Source of the DNA: Leucogyrophana mollusca
Taxonomy: Eukaryota; Basidiomycota; Agaricomycetes; Boletales
Direction of reading: 5' to 3'
Length of the DNA stretch: 64,000 nucleotides
Assembly (NCBI GenBank): GCA_021014945.1
Contig: MU266435.1
Location: 27,678-91,677 of the forward strand
Position numbers and translations under genes: made by a program. A model generated the notes under the pieces. It was not told the DNA's origin and did no database searches. It saw nothing but the letters and a program-made list of their open reading frames with translations. Positions within the stretch are counted from its first letter, which is position 1. Every line of letters starts with the position of its first letter. Positions 1 to 11,669 of this stretch are shown in pieces.

Positions 1-1291
1 ATGGGTCGCACAAGAACTGGGCATTCAATATGTGTTTTACATCATCGTCGGTCTCTGTGGCGCCGCATCGATACTCGCTATCCCATTTTTGAGGGAGACA
101 TATGCGCCGGTCATCCGCCTGCGTCGTGATAAGTCCGCTCGCGATCCTGAGGCTGCGGCGGCGGCCCATCCTAATCTTGTCCTTCACCATACCGGCAAAT
201 GGCAATATCTGTGGATCAATCTATCACGACCCGTGATTCTCCTCACACAGAGCTTCATCTGCTTTGTTCTGAGTTTATACATGGCACTGTGAGTGTGACT
301 AATTACCCTTGCACACATGATAGCTCAATCCTTTGGACCCTTTCCATAGAATGTACGGTTAGTACCCCTCCACCTGCAGGCATGTGTCGTGAGCTTACGA
401 ATGCACGCCATATGTCTACATAGGTATATATTACCTCATGTTTGCTACGTTCCCAGGTACGCAATTATTTCTTAATTATTGCGCGTGTTTAATCATCCTC
501 GGACAGATCTCTTTTCCGAGGTCTATCACTTCAGCATCGGTATGGGAGGATTGGCGTACATTGGTCTTGGCTTGGGCTTCCTGCTTGCAACTATCTTTGG
601 CGCCAAAATATCTGATCAGATCTATTTGCATGTTCGTTTTTGTTTCATTGTACTTGTGGCCGGGCTGACAACACCTGTGCAGTTGGCTAACAAGAATGGC
701 GGCAAAGGCAAACCGGAGATGCGTGTTCCAGCACTGATATTTGGATCGTTCTTCGTTCCTATTGGCCTGTTGTACGTTCTGACTCGGGGCTCTTGCCTGT
801 ACCTGCGCTGACAATGAGCCTCTTTATCCGCAGTTGGTACGGTTGGTCTGCCCAGGGAAGAGTCCATTGGATCATGCCGATTATTGGCACTGGCATCTTT
901 GGCTTCGGATTGATGACAACATTGTACGTGTTTTACGATCACTGAAAGGATTTCCTTTTTCTGACGGGCCATTTCGTGAAGCCTGCCGATCCAACTCTAT
1001 CTTGTCGATGCGTTTACCTACGCTGCTAGTGCCCTTGCGGCCGCTTCCGTAAGCCTCCATTCCACATATCTCATTCTGAGGCTGCTATAACTTAATGGAT
1101 TTGTTCAGGTGTTCCGGTCAATACTGGGTTTCGCCTTTCCGTTATTCGGAGAACAAATGTTCGCTGCACTCGGCTACGGGGGCGGGAATTCACTGCTGGC
1201 AGGCCTTGCCATTGTCATTGGTATACCCTTCCCTGTGTGGATTTATTTCGCTGGGGAACGCATACGAGCGAAGAGCACTTTGACTCGCTGA
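1..1291 (+). CDS. MFS drug/polyamine-type transporter, C-terminal half (5' end outside window)
   Basis: This is the distal part of a 12-helix major facilitator of the DHA1 type, a plasma-membrane proton antiporter family for drugs and polyamines. The reading frame is already open at base 2 (WVAQELGIQYVFYIIV), so the start lies to the left. Helices 6 to 12 can be followed across several short introns: the FYIIVGLCGAASILAIPF segment, the loop RETYAPVIRLRR, then RPVILLTQSFICFVLSLY, a long FSIGMGGLAYIGLGLGFL helix, GSFFVPIGLLY, and a final VFRSILGFAFPLFG plus glycine-rich last helix, ending at TGA 1289-1291. The RETYAPV loop after helix 6 is typical of the fungal DHA1 group. The substrate cannot be told. 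It is convergent with NSP1. Confidence 0.85.
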
Positions 1292-1596
1292 CACAGTATT
1301 CATGGATAGCTGCATGATGGATAGCATTTGCTCATCGACTTTCACGACTATAATATTACTGCACAAGTGCTTCAGCATCGATAGAACCGCATTAGCATAA
1401 TAACATAGCATTCCATTTTACAGTACATAACCAACGAGAGGGGTTATGATACCCCGTGTTCGTGACTTTGACTAATGGACGATGATGCCACTTTGTACCC
1501 AGTGACCCCTGGACGGAAATATGCTGGGAAAGGAGAGATGATTGGATATGCAACGACCAATGAAAAGCCGCGGAAACCGACCTCGGTGATTCAACT
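1292..1596. other. convergent intergenic spacer
   Basis: This 305-base spacer lies between the stop codons of the MFS transporter and NSP1. It presumably holds both 3' UTRs. I see no coding potential or repeat in it. Confidence 0.6.
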
Positions 1597-3811
1597 TCAC
1601 CGGCTCAAGCCAAACCCTCTAGGCTTCGACGTACTGCCACCCAATACCCCATTAACCCCCCCTGCATCCTTCACTCTCTTTTCAACTTCTGTGACTTTCC
1701 CCTCCACCTCCCGCACAGCCCCGTCGATCCATTGCAGGCTCTCGAGGTGACTACTCAGAATCTGCGAGATTTGTGCCATTGGATCATCGTTTGATGCCCC
1801 ATTGGCAGGACCCGTGGTGGGAGCCAGGGCAAGGGCGTTCACAGAGTCGATCATCTGCGTAAGGGAGCCTGATAGATCGTCCAAATGTGCATGTAGCTCC
1901 GTGGCCAGCATGTAACTAAAGGGGTGGTGCGGAAATGAAGTGTCAGATGGATAGCAGATACGATCAGCGGCACCGAGGTAAGAAAGGAAATGGACTAACT
2001 TTTTGTCTCTTTCGGTGTCTGCGGGGCCTGTGTCAAGCGCGCGCAGGCTTCCACCTTGACCCCCGAGTATCTCTTCTGTCGATCGTTCGTATGCGTCGAG
2101 AGTGGCGGAGAGATCCTTTTGTTGCTGCTCGATATGGTCCAGCGATTGGTCAATGTCATTTTGTTCTCGCTCCACAGCCAAGACGTGACTGTATAGCGCA
2201 GCCAACTATGGACATTCCGTCAGAACAAATATATTGCGGTCAATGCTGACAGAACTCACGTTGTTGCCATTTTCCATCAGGGCGCGGTCCCATACAGCGA
2301 CTTCTCCCGCAAATCTATTGAATTCACGGACATGGGTCTCGAGATCAGCGGACCATTTGTTTACGATTTCTTCTATAGTCTTCCCTCTGAGCATTGACGG
2401 CGGGGGCACAGACACGGTGGCCGCAGGAGCTGATGGCACCATTGTGATTAAAACATTTCCCAACTGACATAAGTAAACTTGCCATCTTTTGATTGATCCC
2501 CTGCGGAAGGAGCGCCCGTTGTTGAGGATGCTGCCGAGAGGTTAGGGGTTTAACCCGACTTACATATTACAAAACATACCGGGCTGCGTTGCTCCGCTTT
2601 GAGGTTTAGCTGCACCAAACAAGCTGAACGGAGCTGCTGCAACACCACGAGTTTACCAACCAGACAAACCCAGTGATCGGTACCACACTTACCTGCCGCC
2701 GCAGGTGCATCCTTCTTTTCTGTAGAAGCATCTTTGGCTCCGAACAGATTGATGGATGGCGCCGCTGAGACCGTATCATCAAAGAGGAAACAGTGCAGTA
2801 TAACAAATATACATACCTGGCGTCGCATCCTTCTTCTCGGCATCCGGTTTTGCAGCGGTACTTCCAAACAATCCTCCAGTCGATGCTAGTGGTTTCCCAT
2901 CAGCTAAACGCCCCCGATGCTGTGGGCCTACTTACGTGCTGGCGACGGAGCTTTAGCGGTAGTTCCACCTAGGGAGAATGTTGATGGAGCAGCCGTTGCC
3001 GTCGTAGAAGTTGATGGTGTAGCAGCAGTTGCAGTTTCCGGTTTCTTTGCAAACAAGTTTCCACCAAACAAGCTGCTGCCGCCGCCTGTGCCAGTGGCAG
3101 CTGTTGTGGTCCCCGAAGAAGGGGCATCACCTGCCGGTTTTGCACCAAAAAGACCACCAGGAGGAAGTGTGACGCCTGCAGGACATGAGATGCGGACTAC
3201 TCTATTTACACTTTACGCCTACCTGGCGTGGATGATGCAGGAGTGTTGAAAACTTCATTCGCAGTCAAAATCTTGGCGGAAAGCGAAGGCTCATAGAACG
3301 TACAGTTTGGTGGAGCAGGCTTTGCCGCACCGCCTGCTTGTTCTGCTGGTTTGGGGGCGGCGGCAAACAAATTACTACCACCAAAAGCATTACCAGTGCT
3401 TCCCGAGGCAGTACTCGTCGCTGGTGTTCCAAACAGACTTGCAGGTTTAGGTGATGTGGCAGAGCTCGATCCGCCGCCGCCAAAGAGACCACCGCCTTGG
3501 GCGGTTGCGCTCGGTGGATTGGGGAACAATGAAGTGGGTGCAGGGTTGGCTCCTGCTGCCGCAGACGATGTATTCGTTGCCCCAAATAGACTTGGCGTAG
3601 GATTAGTCGCGCTTGTAGACGCGGTCCCTGCGGCGGGTGTGCTACCAAACAGACTTGTGCCAGTGGTCGTACCGGAGGTGCTCCCAAAGAGGCTGGTTCC
3701 TGTACCTCCAAACGCGTTCGGTTTGTTGGCGGTAGTGGCAGAAGGGTTTCCGAAGATACTATTTCCTTGAGGAGGATTGCTGTTGGCCTGGTTGTTCGGG
3801 AAGAAACTCAT
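1597..3811 (-). CDS. NSP1: FG-repeat nucleoporin NSP1 (Nup62 homologue)
   Basis: Nuclear pore protein. The N-terminal exon (start 3811) is low-complexity Ser/Thr/Gly/Ala with repeated SLFG, SIFG and NAFGG motifs, the FG repeats that bind transport receptors. Several short introns separate further FG blocks. The C-terminal exons carry the conserved Nsp1-C coiled coil, starting near LRGKTIEEIVNKWSADLE and ending near KPRGFGLSR. This domain anchors the protein in the Nup93 and Nup82 subcomplexes. An 84-nt intron at 1916-1999 (GT..AG on the minus strand) has no stop and a length divisible by three; removing it gives the expected join ERDKNYMLATELHAHLDD. The gene is divergent from the WW-like membrane gene, with 254 bases between start codons. 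NUP82, whose product is a direct partner in yeast, lies 2.3 kb away. Confidence 0.93.
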
Positions 3812-4065
3812 CGTGGTAGAGAGTCAAGGACGCGACGCCGCTGCACAAGGACAAGAAGCAGCCACAATCGTGCCGCATCACGAGCCCCATCGCTTCCTAT
3901 CCCCCACGCCTTGTGTCCCAGTACTTATATGTCCAATAGCATCAAAAATACGGTGTATGTATAAAGGTCATGGCGGCACGATTCCCTTGTCTTTCTCGCC
4001 TATTTCTTTCAGCTTCTCTCCAACCTATCTTCCTCAGTAGACGCCCGTCCTTTCACCACCTGCGA

Positions 4066-5954
4066 GATGTCGATGAGCTCAAGCGCTAATTTACCGGCCA
4101 ATGAAACCGTCGGATCTTCACGCTCAACGACACTGCAGACAATTCGGTCAATGACGGACTCCTTCAATGGAGCCTCGAATTCGTGCGTATCGTTTGGGTG
4201 TACAGCCTAGGAGACATTGCTAAGGCAAAGCGTCAATCATGATACAGATGCAGGGCATCTGTCCCGTCTCCCTGGCTCCAATGCACACACCCCCAGGGTC
4301 GCATTTATTTCTACCACCCTGAACTGAAGATATTGACTGTCGAAGATCTTCGTGATCCCGAAACCCATCGAACCATGATGCAGAAGGTCCCTCATTACCT
4401 GGACAGCTCTTACGATGAGTTGGAAATCAAGCTTTTCGGCCTGTCCCTCACACCCGTACCATTCGATCACCTCTATGTCAATCACGCATACTGTGTTATC
4501 TCCTACAAGCCATCAGAAATTGTGAACAAGAATGTCGAGTGCATGGACGGTGCATCTCGTGGGTCCATCACTAACGTTTCTGCAACTTACTCACCAGTCC
4601 TTATTATTAGTTAGTCGCGCTAGGCGCCATTACTGGATGTATCTGAGCCGTTATCCTGCCCACGTCCCAACCCCTGACGCAGCGGTTCAAGAAGCTACCG
4701 ACGCTCTCGTGTGGTACTTGGTGAGAGACCCTCACATTTAGCCTTGCTGGTACTTTCGGTAACGTCACCCGCTCGTGCAGGCGGACAATCTTATCTCGGG
4801 TTCAAAAAAAAGTATTGTTCCATTCTCGAGAACTGAATGCGAAGAGCTCCTGCGCCTTCTTGAAAGCCCGTCTGGTAAGCAGTAGACGTCGTTTTGACAC
4901 TGCATGTTCACCTTACGTATTTACCTTAGTTCTTTCTGCATCATCGCCATCAAAAACAATACTTGTCGGATGGGTGCTTCAAGAAGTTTGTAAGTCGACC
5001 GCCCCACCGTCTGACGGTGCGCTGAACGGGTGCGACTCCTAGACGCCTTTCGTTTTGCAGAGTCCTATGGGAAATACACCGAAAAGCAGATGCGCCAGAT
5101 CCAGGCGACAAGATCTACGAATGCACTGACAAATCGCCTGGAAATTCATTCGCCTTCGTTTATCCAAACGTTGGTAGACTTAATTATCACGTGCTTTTTT
5201 TTCACCATTCCTCGGACGTACTTGGCCCATGTTAAGTCTGCTGGCACATACCAAGTTCGCTTGGCAAACGCTCACAGCACTTGGAATGCGTACATCCAAC
5301 GACTGGTGCAAGAATACTCGAATTTCCTCCTGATAGTATGTATCTATCTCACTACAACCCACCTTCCCAAACTCATGCACAATAGGCTACAGTTTTATTA
5401 TCGTAAGCACCAGGTTTTTTCCGCGCCGATCTTAGCTTAGGTGCCTTTGATCGCCCAGTGCAACTGTTAGCTTTCTGGACGTCCCAAACATCGACCAAGG
5501 AGGGTTCTTTGCTTGCATTGTCGCTACGTTGGCTTCTCTTGGGAGTATCATTGTAGGGGTGTTCTGTATCTGGAAACATCAAACCAACACTACGAGCACA
5601 GCATCGGTGAGGCTGCGTTATGTGTTATCACTGTTTACTGACGCACTGACAAACGATGTTCAGTTTTCTTACATTCATAATGCCGAGCACAGCCCTTTGG
5701 GTTTGCAAGGGCACGCCATGCTCCTCAGCCTGCCTCCAGTCCTGCTGGTGTGGGCAGTTATTGCTTTTAGTGTGTCCATCCTCTTGTACACCATCCAAGG
5801 AGCTGGCGCAAATGCGTTGACGGCGGGTGAGGTATGGGGAGTCATCGGCGTGTTTTGTTTGATCCTACTGTCTGTTAGCACAGTCTTTTACTCCTTCTCT
5901 ACCATTTGGAAATGGAAGTCTCCCTGGAGAATGATCCGTCTTGGACGCTCATGA
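4066..5954 (+). CDS. WW-like domain, multi-pass membrane protein
   Basis: Multi-exon gene; start chosen at ATG 4066 (MSMSSSANLPANETVG). After the first intron comes a WW-like stretch, PWLQCTHPQGRIYFYHPELK, keeping the first Trp and the aromatic pair but lacking a clear second Trp. An acidic and aromatic cytosolic region follows, containing the HYWMYLSRYPAHVP block. The C-terminal third has several hydrophobic segments: around FIQTLVDLIITCFFFTIP, a VLLSAFLD..FFACIVATLASLGSIIVGVFCIW segment, LLSLPPVLLVWAVIAFSVSILLY and VWGVIGVFCLILLSVSTVFYS, before a short basic tail ending at 5954. This layout is common in mushroom-forming fungi, but I know of no characterised function. It converges on NUP82. 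Confidence 0.75.
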
Positions 5955-6079
5955 TACATCTTCACGTATTTATCTTGATATACAGTCGCCGCTCCTACAT
6001 ACCAAAACTATTCGTTGATACAGAGCCGCACGGTGCATAAGATACATGTTTGAAAACAATACGATAGCAATTCTGCAGC

Positions 6080-9052
6080 TCATTGAGCTACCGGGCTCGA
6101 ACGCTCTTCGTGGGATGGCGGATGACCAAGTGACAACTCCAACTTAGACGCCATCTTCAAGAGGTCTTTCTCTAGGTCAGCGATTTTTGCGCGTCTGTGA
6201 AAAACGTTAAAGGTATAAGCTGAGCGAAAAAAGAACGAAACTGACTCGGTATGGGATCGCTCCCCAAGCTCGAAAGTTTGTGAAAACCCTAGACCTTGAG
6301 TGCTCTCCGAGAGCCGTTTCTGCCGCTCACCCTCCCTGGCCACCATTTCTTTCAAGCTCGGAAGTATCCGTGCATACTCTCGCCCAAGCTGTGAGCGAGT
6401 ATCGATGAGCCTGATCAGTCAGCTCAATCTATTCTAGGACTGACCAGGGATGTACGAGCGGCTAGAGATCCTTCATCATACCGTCCTGCACCGACTACTT
6501 CTGCTTTCATTCTCTTTAGTTCCTCGAACCACTTGGTCTCGTGTTCACTAAGTTCCGGGGAAGCCTGTTGCATCAATGCTTGTAGTGTGCGGTCGAGCCG
6601 AGCCGAAAGAGATTTATGTGTAGCTTGGGCTTTATTAAACCTGTCCTGAGATGCGGCGAATCGGGGTCCCTTCAGCTTCCCTATCAAGTCTACCATTTCA
6701 CGACATTTTTCCTGCTGTCGCGTGAACTCCCCCTTTTGGAGGGCAGCTCGCAACTCGGTGGCTTTATATGCAAGCACAATTTCGTGGATTTGGGCGGTAA
6801 AGCTTTCGACTGTCGAGCCCAGGTATCGTAGTGTATCTGGGGTTAGCATAAATTCGGTTTTGCTGTTCTGGGAACCGATCGCAAGGCGTGGATTTGACGG
6901 GAGGCCGGAGGGGCGCGAGAGTGCTGGTGGAGGGACAAATGGATCATTGCCTAGCAGCGAGATATACGCGGAAGGGCCCTCAACCGGCTCTAGGAGCCCC
7001 CCGGGTTCGAATTTTTCACTCTCTTGATGCGGATCCGGAGACGTGTGGGAGTGGGAGTTGTCGGACCGTAGAGTAAGTGGGAAGGATGTGATTCGGTTTG
7101 CAGACGTTAGTATCATGATGCTGTAGGCCAAATAAACATCATTTGGCACGGAGACCGCCACGACAGGGTTGGAGCACCTGGTGGAGGTAATTTATGGGTC
7201 ACAGTGGCGGTAAGGTTGGGCTACACTCACTTGCGCTCGATGGAGTATGTACTCAGGATTTGCGACACGTGTGTTCCCGCAGATTTTTGAAGGGCTTGGG
7301 TCAACGTGGCTCCGTCCTCATCATCAGCTCGGAGAGCGGTGGAGAGGCATCGAAGCAATTCCGCGAAGTCAAGCACATGAACCCCGAAAGCATGGTATAC
7401 ATAAACAGTGTCGTCATGAATAGGATCTGCCAAAAGAACAAGATGATTTGCCTGCAGTAGTGAGAGCGGGCTTGGGGAAGACCGCTTGAGCAACGAGATA
7501 AGGCCAAGGTCGATTGATTCGTAGACTGCGAGCATTGGTAAGTCGCGATTGGGATCCTAGTCCGAGAAATGAGCCTGGGGGAAGAAGCAACAGACTGTCT
7601 GAACCCTACAGACCTGCTTACTTTCCCACCTTGCTTCGACTTTCTCCACATCCAAACAGACATCGATCTTCCCGTCCTGATAGGCAATCATTACGATGCC
7701 AAGGCGCTCCGTCTCGCCCTCGTTGTCCTCCTCTTCATCGCTAATGAAAGCGAGGTATGCAATATCTGTGGCATCCCCACCCTCGCTTCCTTCGAGTAAA
7801 TGTGGCGAAGGCTGTAAAAGGAAAGGACCTTGCCGCATCGGCTGGCTTTTGATGGTGGAAGGAGGATGCATTGAGACGGAGCGAGAAATAGCTGGAAAGA
7901 CAGTGCCCGGGGGTAACTGTTTGATAAGGGCGGAGACGTATTTTCGCTGGTAATCGTACAGTGTGGAAAGGGTCGATGTAGTGCCTGAAGTTCCTTGTGA
8001 CAGGAACTCTTGCTTCGCTGCGATAAAGCACTCCAGTGCGTGCACGTACGACGAGGGGACAGACCTGTGACACCTTCAACAACAGAGTCGCAGGGGCAAC
8101 TGGCTACTTACGCATTCTTCGGCATGTAAGGGCAGATCGAGTAGACATCCCCTGATCTCATGACGGCGTACACGGTCAGTGGTCCCCAGTCCGCTTTGCC
8201 TTTTCCAAGCGTGAAAGACGCCACCTCTCGTTCTGACGGGTCTTCTGCCAAAAAGGACTTGGCCTTTTTCTCGGGTACAAACGAGAGAACCTGTTGAGGC
8301 TCCTCCGTGTCCATTGAGATATCGTACTCACTGGTGAAGGTGAGTATATGGCAAGGTAGATGTAATTTACTCATTTACCGCAGCTTGCCGTCGACAGTCA
8401 TGACCATGAGTGTGGAGCCCGCTTCACCCCATGGGTGCCATTCTATTTTGGCTATTGGTACAGAGGACTTGGATGCGTGATGGAATTGTCCAACCTGGAT
8501 CGCTCTTTACCGCCCAATTAAGCACAATACCCTTCCAAACATTTAAAACCCACGTACTTGCATTCAATCGCAGTCGGAACAAGTTTCAAGTATCCAGCTC
8601 GCGGTAGCACTACGACTGCAACTTGATATGCACCTGCAACAGCTAGCAATTTACCACTCGGGTTCGGAGTGATCTGATGAATTTCAAAGTCGATGGTCGG
8701 AGTATTCAGAACCTGCGAGCGATAGTTCAACTTCATAGGACCACCGAACAGCACAGTCGCGTACTTTGTATGTCTTCCTCGTACTTCGGCCTAATTTCGA
8801 GTCTCCCAGCGATGTTATCCTTAACTCTTTACCATTCGCAAGGATAAGATCAGCATCTTTCAACACCATGACCTGGCGCCTGCCCGAAAGCGATGAACCA
8901 TCCCCGCTGGGGTCGACGCGAGTGAGCTTATGTAGAGTGTTAGTTGAAAGCTCCAAAGATTCCTCGGCGTCGACGCCAAGGTCACCATAGCACCCTGTGA
9001 ACGAGAATATGGGGTGTCCGTCCAAGATAGAGCTCCAGTCATCTTGGTCCAT
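6080..9052 (-). CDS. NUP82: nucleoporin NUP82/Nup88
   Basis: Cytoplasmic-face nucleoporin that in yeast scaffolds Nup159 and Nsp1 for mRNA export. The start is taken at ATG 9052 (MDQDDWSSILDGHPIF); the upstream in-frame TTG is not credible. The N-terminal two thirds is a beta-propeller-like region: IEWHPWGEAGSTLMVMTVDGKL, the strand-rich DWGPLTVYAVMRSGDVYSICPYMP, and an acidic insert FISDEEEDNEGETERLGIVMIAY. The C-terminal part is helical and coiled coil (TPDTLRYLGSTVESFTAQIHEIV, then a Glu/Arg-rich segment ending GHPPSHEERSSPVAQ). Numerous short introns are visible. The start lies 214 bases from the divergent PRE10 start, so the two probably share a promoter. Confidence 0.88.
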
Positions 9053-9266
9053 CGTAAGCCCCTCCAGCACCAAGTGTATGCTGATATGCAGCCCGAGATG
9101 AGCTAGAGACGGGTGAAAGACAAGAGAATCAAACCAGCTTGAACGCGTCTGGCTCGGTTTGATTTTACCTTCTCACGCTGACGCGCTGTGGTCTTGGCCA
9201 GGCTTGCGCGTTCTGATCACTTGCATACGGCTTGCGTACGACAATCTAACATCTTGAACGCACACC
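9053..9266. promoter_or_regulatory. divergent NUP82/PRE10 promoter with an ACGCGTC motif
   Basis: A 214-base region separates two start codons that face away from each other. It contains ACGCGTC at 9143-9149 and a second ACGCG core at 9181-9185. The same heptamer occurs twice in the RPN12/PRE3 divergent promoter. Factor identity is unknown; ACGCGT is the core of the fungal MBF (MCB) box. Confidence 0.45.
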
Positions 9267-10324
9267 ATGACTTCCATCGGAACGGGTTATGATCTGTCGG
9301 CGAGCACATACTCACCCGACGGCCGTATATTCCAGGTAAGATCCTCGGTTTACACGACGTGCGCAGGATGCTGATCCACTGCCAGGTTGAATACGCAAAC
9401 AAAGCAGTAGAGAACTCGGGGTAGTTCAAACAAACAGCTGCGAGGTATTCTAAGACTGACTTTGGATAACTGTAGGACTGCCATCGGCTTGCGCGTCAAG
9501 GATGGCGTCGTCTTAGCCGTGGAGAAGCTGATCCATTCGAAACTGCTGGTACCAGGAGCCAATCGACGTATCCAAACTGTTGACAGGCACGTAGGCTTGG
9601 TATGTTGCCTTGTGCCTACTTCCATTGTCTCAAAGTGACCTCTGCACCTTAGGCAACTGCCGGCCTGCTCGCGGATGGGCGGAGCATATCAAATCGGGCC
9701 CGTGAAGAAGGGGCAAACATTCGTTCAACATTCAGGGAACAGGCCACCGTGAAAGTACGCTGTTCCCGGTGGTAAGACAAAACAAAAGATCTGAATATTC
9801 GTCCAGGCTATTTCCCAACGTTTAGGAATGTACGCACAAATGTACACGTTGTATTCGTCTGTTCGGCCATTTGGGATCAGTACCATCATCGGTGGTGTTG
9901 ACAAGAACGGCCCTGGGTTGTACATCGTAGAACCCAGCGGTGTTTGTTTGGTACGTGTCTATTACATGTGGTCCACATTCCCGTCTCAAAGTCGCCTAGG
10001 GTTACCATGGTGCAGCAGTCGGCAAAGGACGCCAACTTGCGAAAACGGAACTCGAGAAACTCAAGCTGTCCGAGATGACGACCCGGGAAGCTGTCATGGA
10101 AGCCGCTCGAATGTAATTAACCCTTTCCTTTCATCTGTCTGACATCTATTGACGATGATTTGGGCAGAATATACCTCGTACATGACGACAACAAGGAGAA
10201 AGAATTTGAGCTAGAGATGTCATGGGTCGGCAGCGAGACGAACGACACCCACTTACCTGTTCCCGACGACCTCCTGAAAGAGGCCGAGGCAAAGGCAAAG
10301 GAAGCACTAGAAACCTTCGAGTAG
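9267..10324 (+). CDS. PRE10: 20S proteasome subunit alpha-7 (PSMA3/Pre10)
   Basis: Structural outer-ring subunit of the 20S proteasome. It starts [20 protein letters not shown], the alpha-subunit N-terminal gate motif ([19 protein letters not shown]) with the Ser-Pro-Asp-Gly-Arg signature. The body continues with [42 protein letters not shown] and [23 protein letters not shown]. It ends with an acidic, Lys/Glu-rich tail ([17 protein letters not shown]), as is usual for alpha-7. Five or so short introns interrupt the frame. The tail-to-tail neighbour is RPN12, only about 100 bases away. Confidence 0.95.
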
Positions 10325-10424
10325 TTGTTACTCACTGTAATCGCATCCATCCTGTACTCTCATGGGCCGGCAATGGTCACTCCAACATCTTCAAGGCAAT
10401 GCATCGCCATCAAAAGGTATCTAT

Positions 10425-11501
10425 CTATACAATCTGCTCAAGTTCGCGAGCATACGCCAGGTTTGCCGCAATAAGCTTCTGCTTGGGAATTTCCACTTGT
10501 TCATCGCCCTTTCGTCCGAAAGTGATCATGCCCGCTGTTAAATCAACTTGCCAACCTCGCTAAAAAACCCACTTGTTCAGCAAAACCACTAAAGCGCAAA
10601 TGATTTGCTCGAACTGACCTGCTGCGCGAATTTCTGCAAGTCTGACTGAGAAGTGAAGAATAATAGGGTAGCGGCATCTTTGAGTGGGAGACTTTCATAG
10701 GCGGCTTCTTCACAGCTCGCAATCTCATTCCTGTAGACGTTCGGTCAACTCCTCAAGGCCTCACCCATCACCGTATATAAATCATACCTTATAGTACCCA
10801 TCAGGCTGTCGATAAAAAACTTGTATTCTTCTGCAGGAGCCTCTTCCCGTGCATTCCAGACCTTGCTATAACTGCCCTCCATTAGCCATCTCTCCAGGTT
10901 GACAGGATGCCTAATGTAAGGATTGACATTGATTTCGTCGGCAGGAAGGGGTAGAGACTCGAGGGTGGTATGGAATTCAGCGATCCGATTTTGCGTCAAG
11001 AGGCGGATTAAGTTGAGACCGCGGATGGGGAACTCGCGCTTTGATGGTGGGAGGCTGGCCCTGCAGAGGTGATGAGAGAGAATTCGATCGCAAAAGACTG
11101 AGGACGTGCCTGTAGTCGGTGTAGAATGTTTGTAGTTGGGAAAAGTAGCGGTCGAAGGAAGGTACGTCTTTCGATCTTATACTCCAGAAAGCCCCGATTT
11201 CGAGGATATCACCTGCGTGCGCCTAAGAACATATACCATGACAGCAGTAGGCACCAGACGTACGAACTACAACCAGATCCTGGAGTCTAGCATCTCTCTG
11301 GGGGAGAAGCAAGCCGAATTCTATCAAGCCAACCTGCCAAACGTTCGGCGAGAGAGCTTGCGCAAGGTCACTCTAGTAGCCCACCTTCAGCTGTGCTAGT
11401 ATAGTTCCGCATTTCTTTAGATCGGAAGGTCGTGCATCGAATGAGCGTTTCAATTCGCCGTACAGATCAATCAGTCTCTGGAATTTAGCTGCGGTCGCCA
11501 T
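10425..11501 (-). CDS. RPN12: 26S proteasome regulatory lid subunit RPN12 (PSMD8)
   Basis: Lid subunit of the 19S regulatory particle. Start ATG 11501 ([21 protein letters not shown]) is followed by helical repeats ([42 protein letters not shown]) and the PCI/CSN8-PSMD8-EIF3K type domain, with [20 protein letters not shown] and the winged-helix end [20 protein letters not shown]. The C-terminus reads [21 protein letters not shown] with TAG at 10425-10427. Short introns lie throughout. It shares a 168-base promoter with PRE3. Confidence 0.92.
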
Positions 11502-11669
11502 GCTTGAAGGAAAATGGGGTGGAAATGTAAAGTCAAGGTAGAACAAGTGAAGGGTACTGCAACACGCGTCGAGACGCGTCAGCCTGGCCAGCCACAGTGC
11601 GGGCTTCACTTGTAACCTCATCCACCATCAAAGTCTCTGCATCTTTCTGCATACAACGACCCCAACAAC
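11502..11669. promoter_or_regulatory. bidirectional RPN12/PRE3 promoter with paired ACGCGTC
   Basis: Only 168 bases separate the divergent start codons of a 19S and a 20S subunit. Two direct copies of ACGCGTC sit at 11564-11570 and 11574-11580, three bases apart. I found no good match to the yeast Rpn4 PACE element (GGTGGCAAA). That the pair drives co-expression is inference. Confidence 0.5.

Noticed and set aside
7000..7020. GGGTTCGAATTTTT as a tRNA T-arm
   Set aside because: It lies in the NUP82 coding frame and has no cloverleaf around it.
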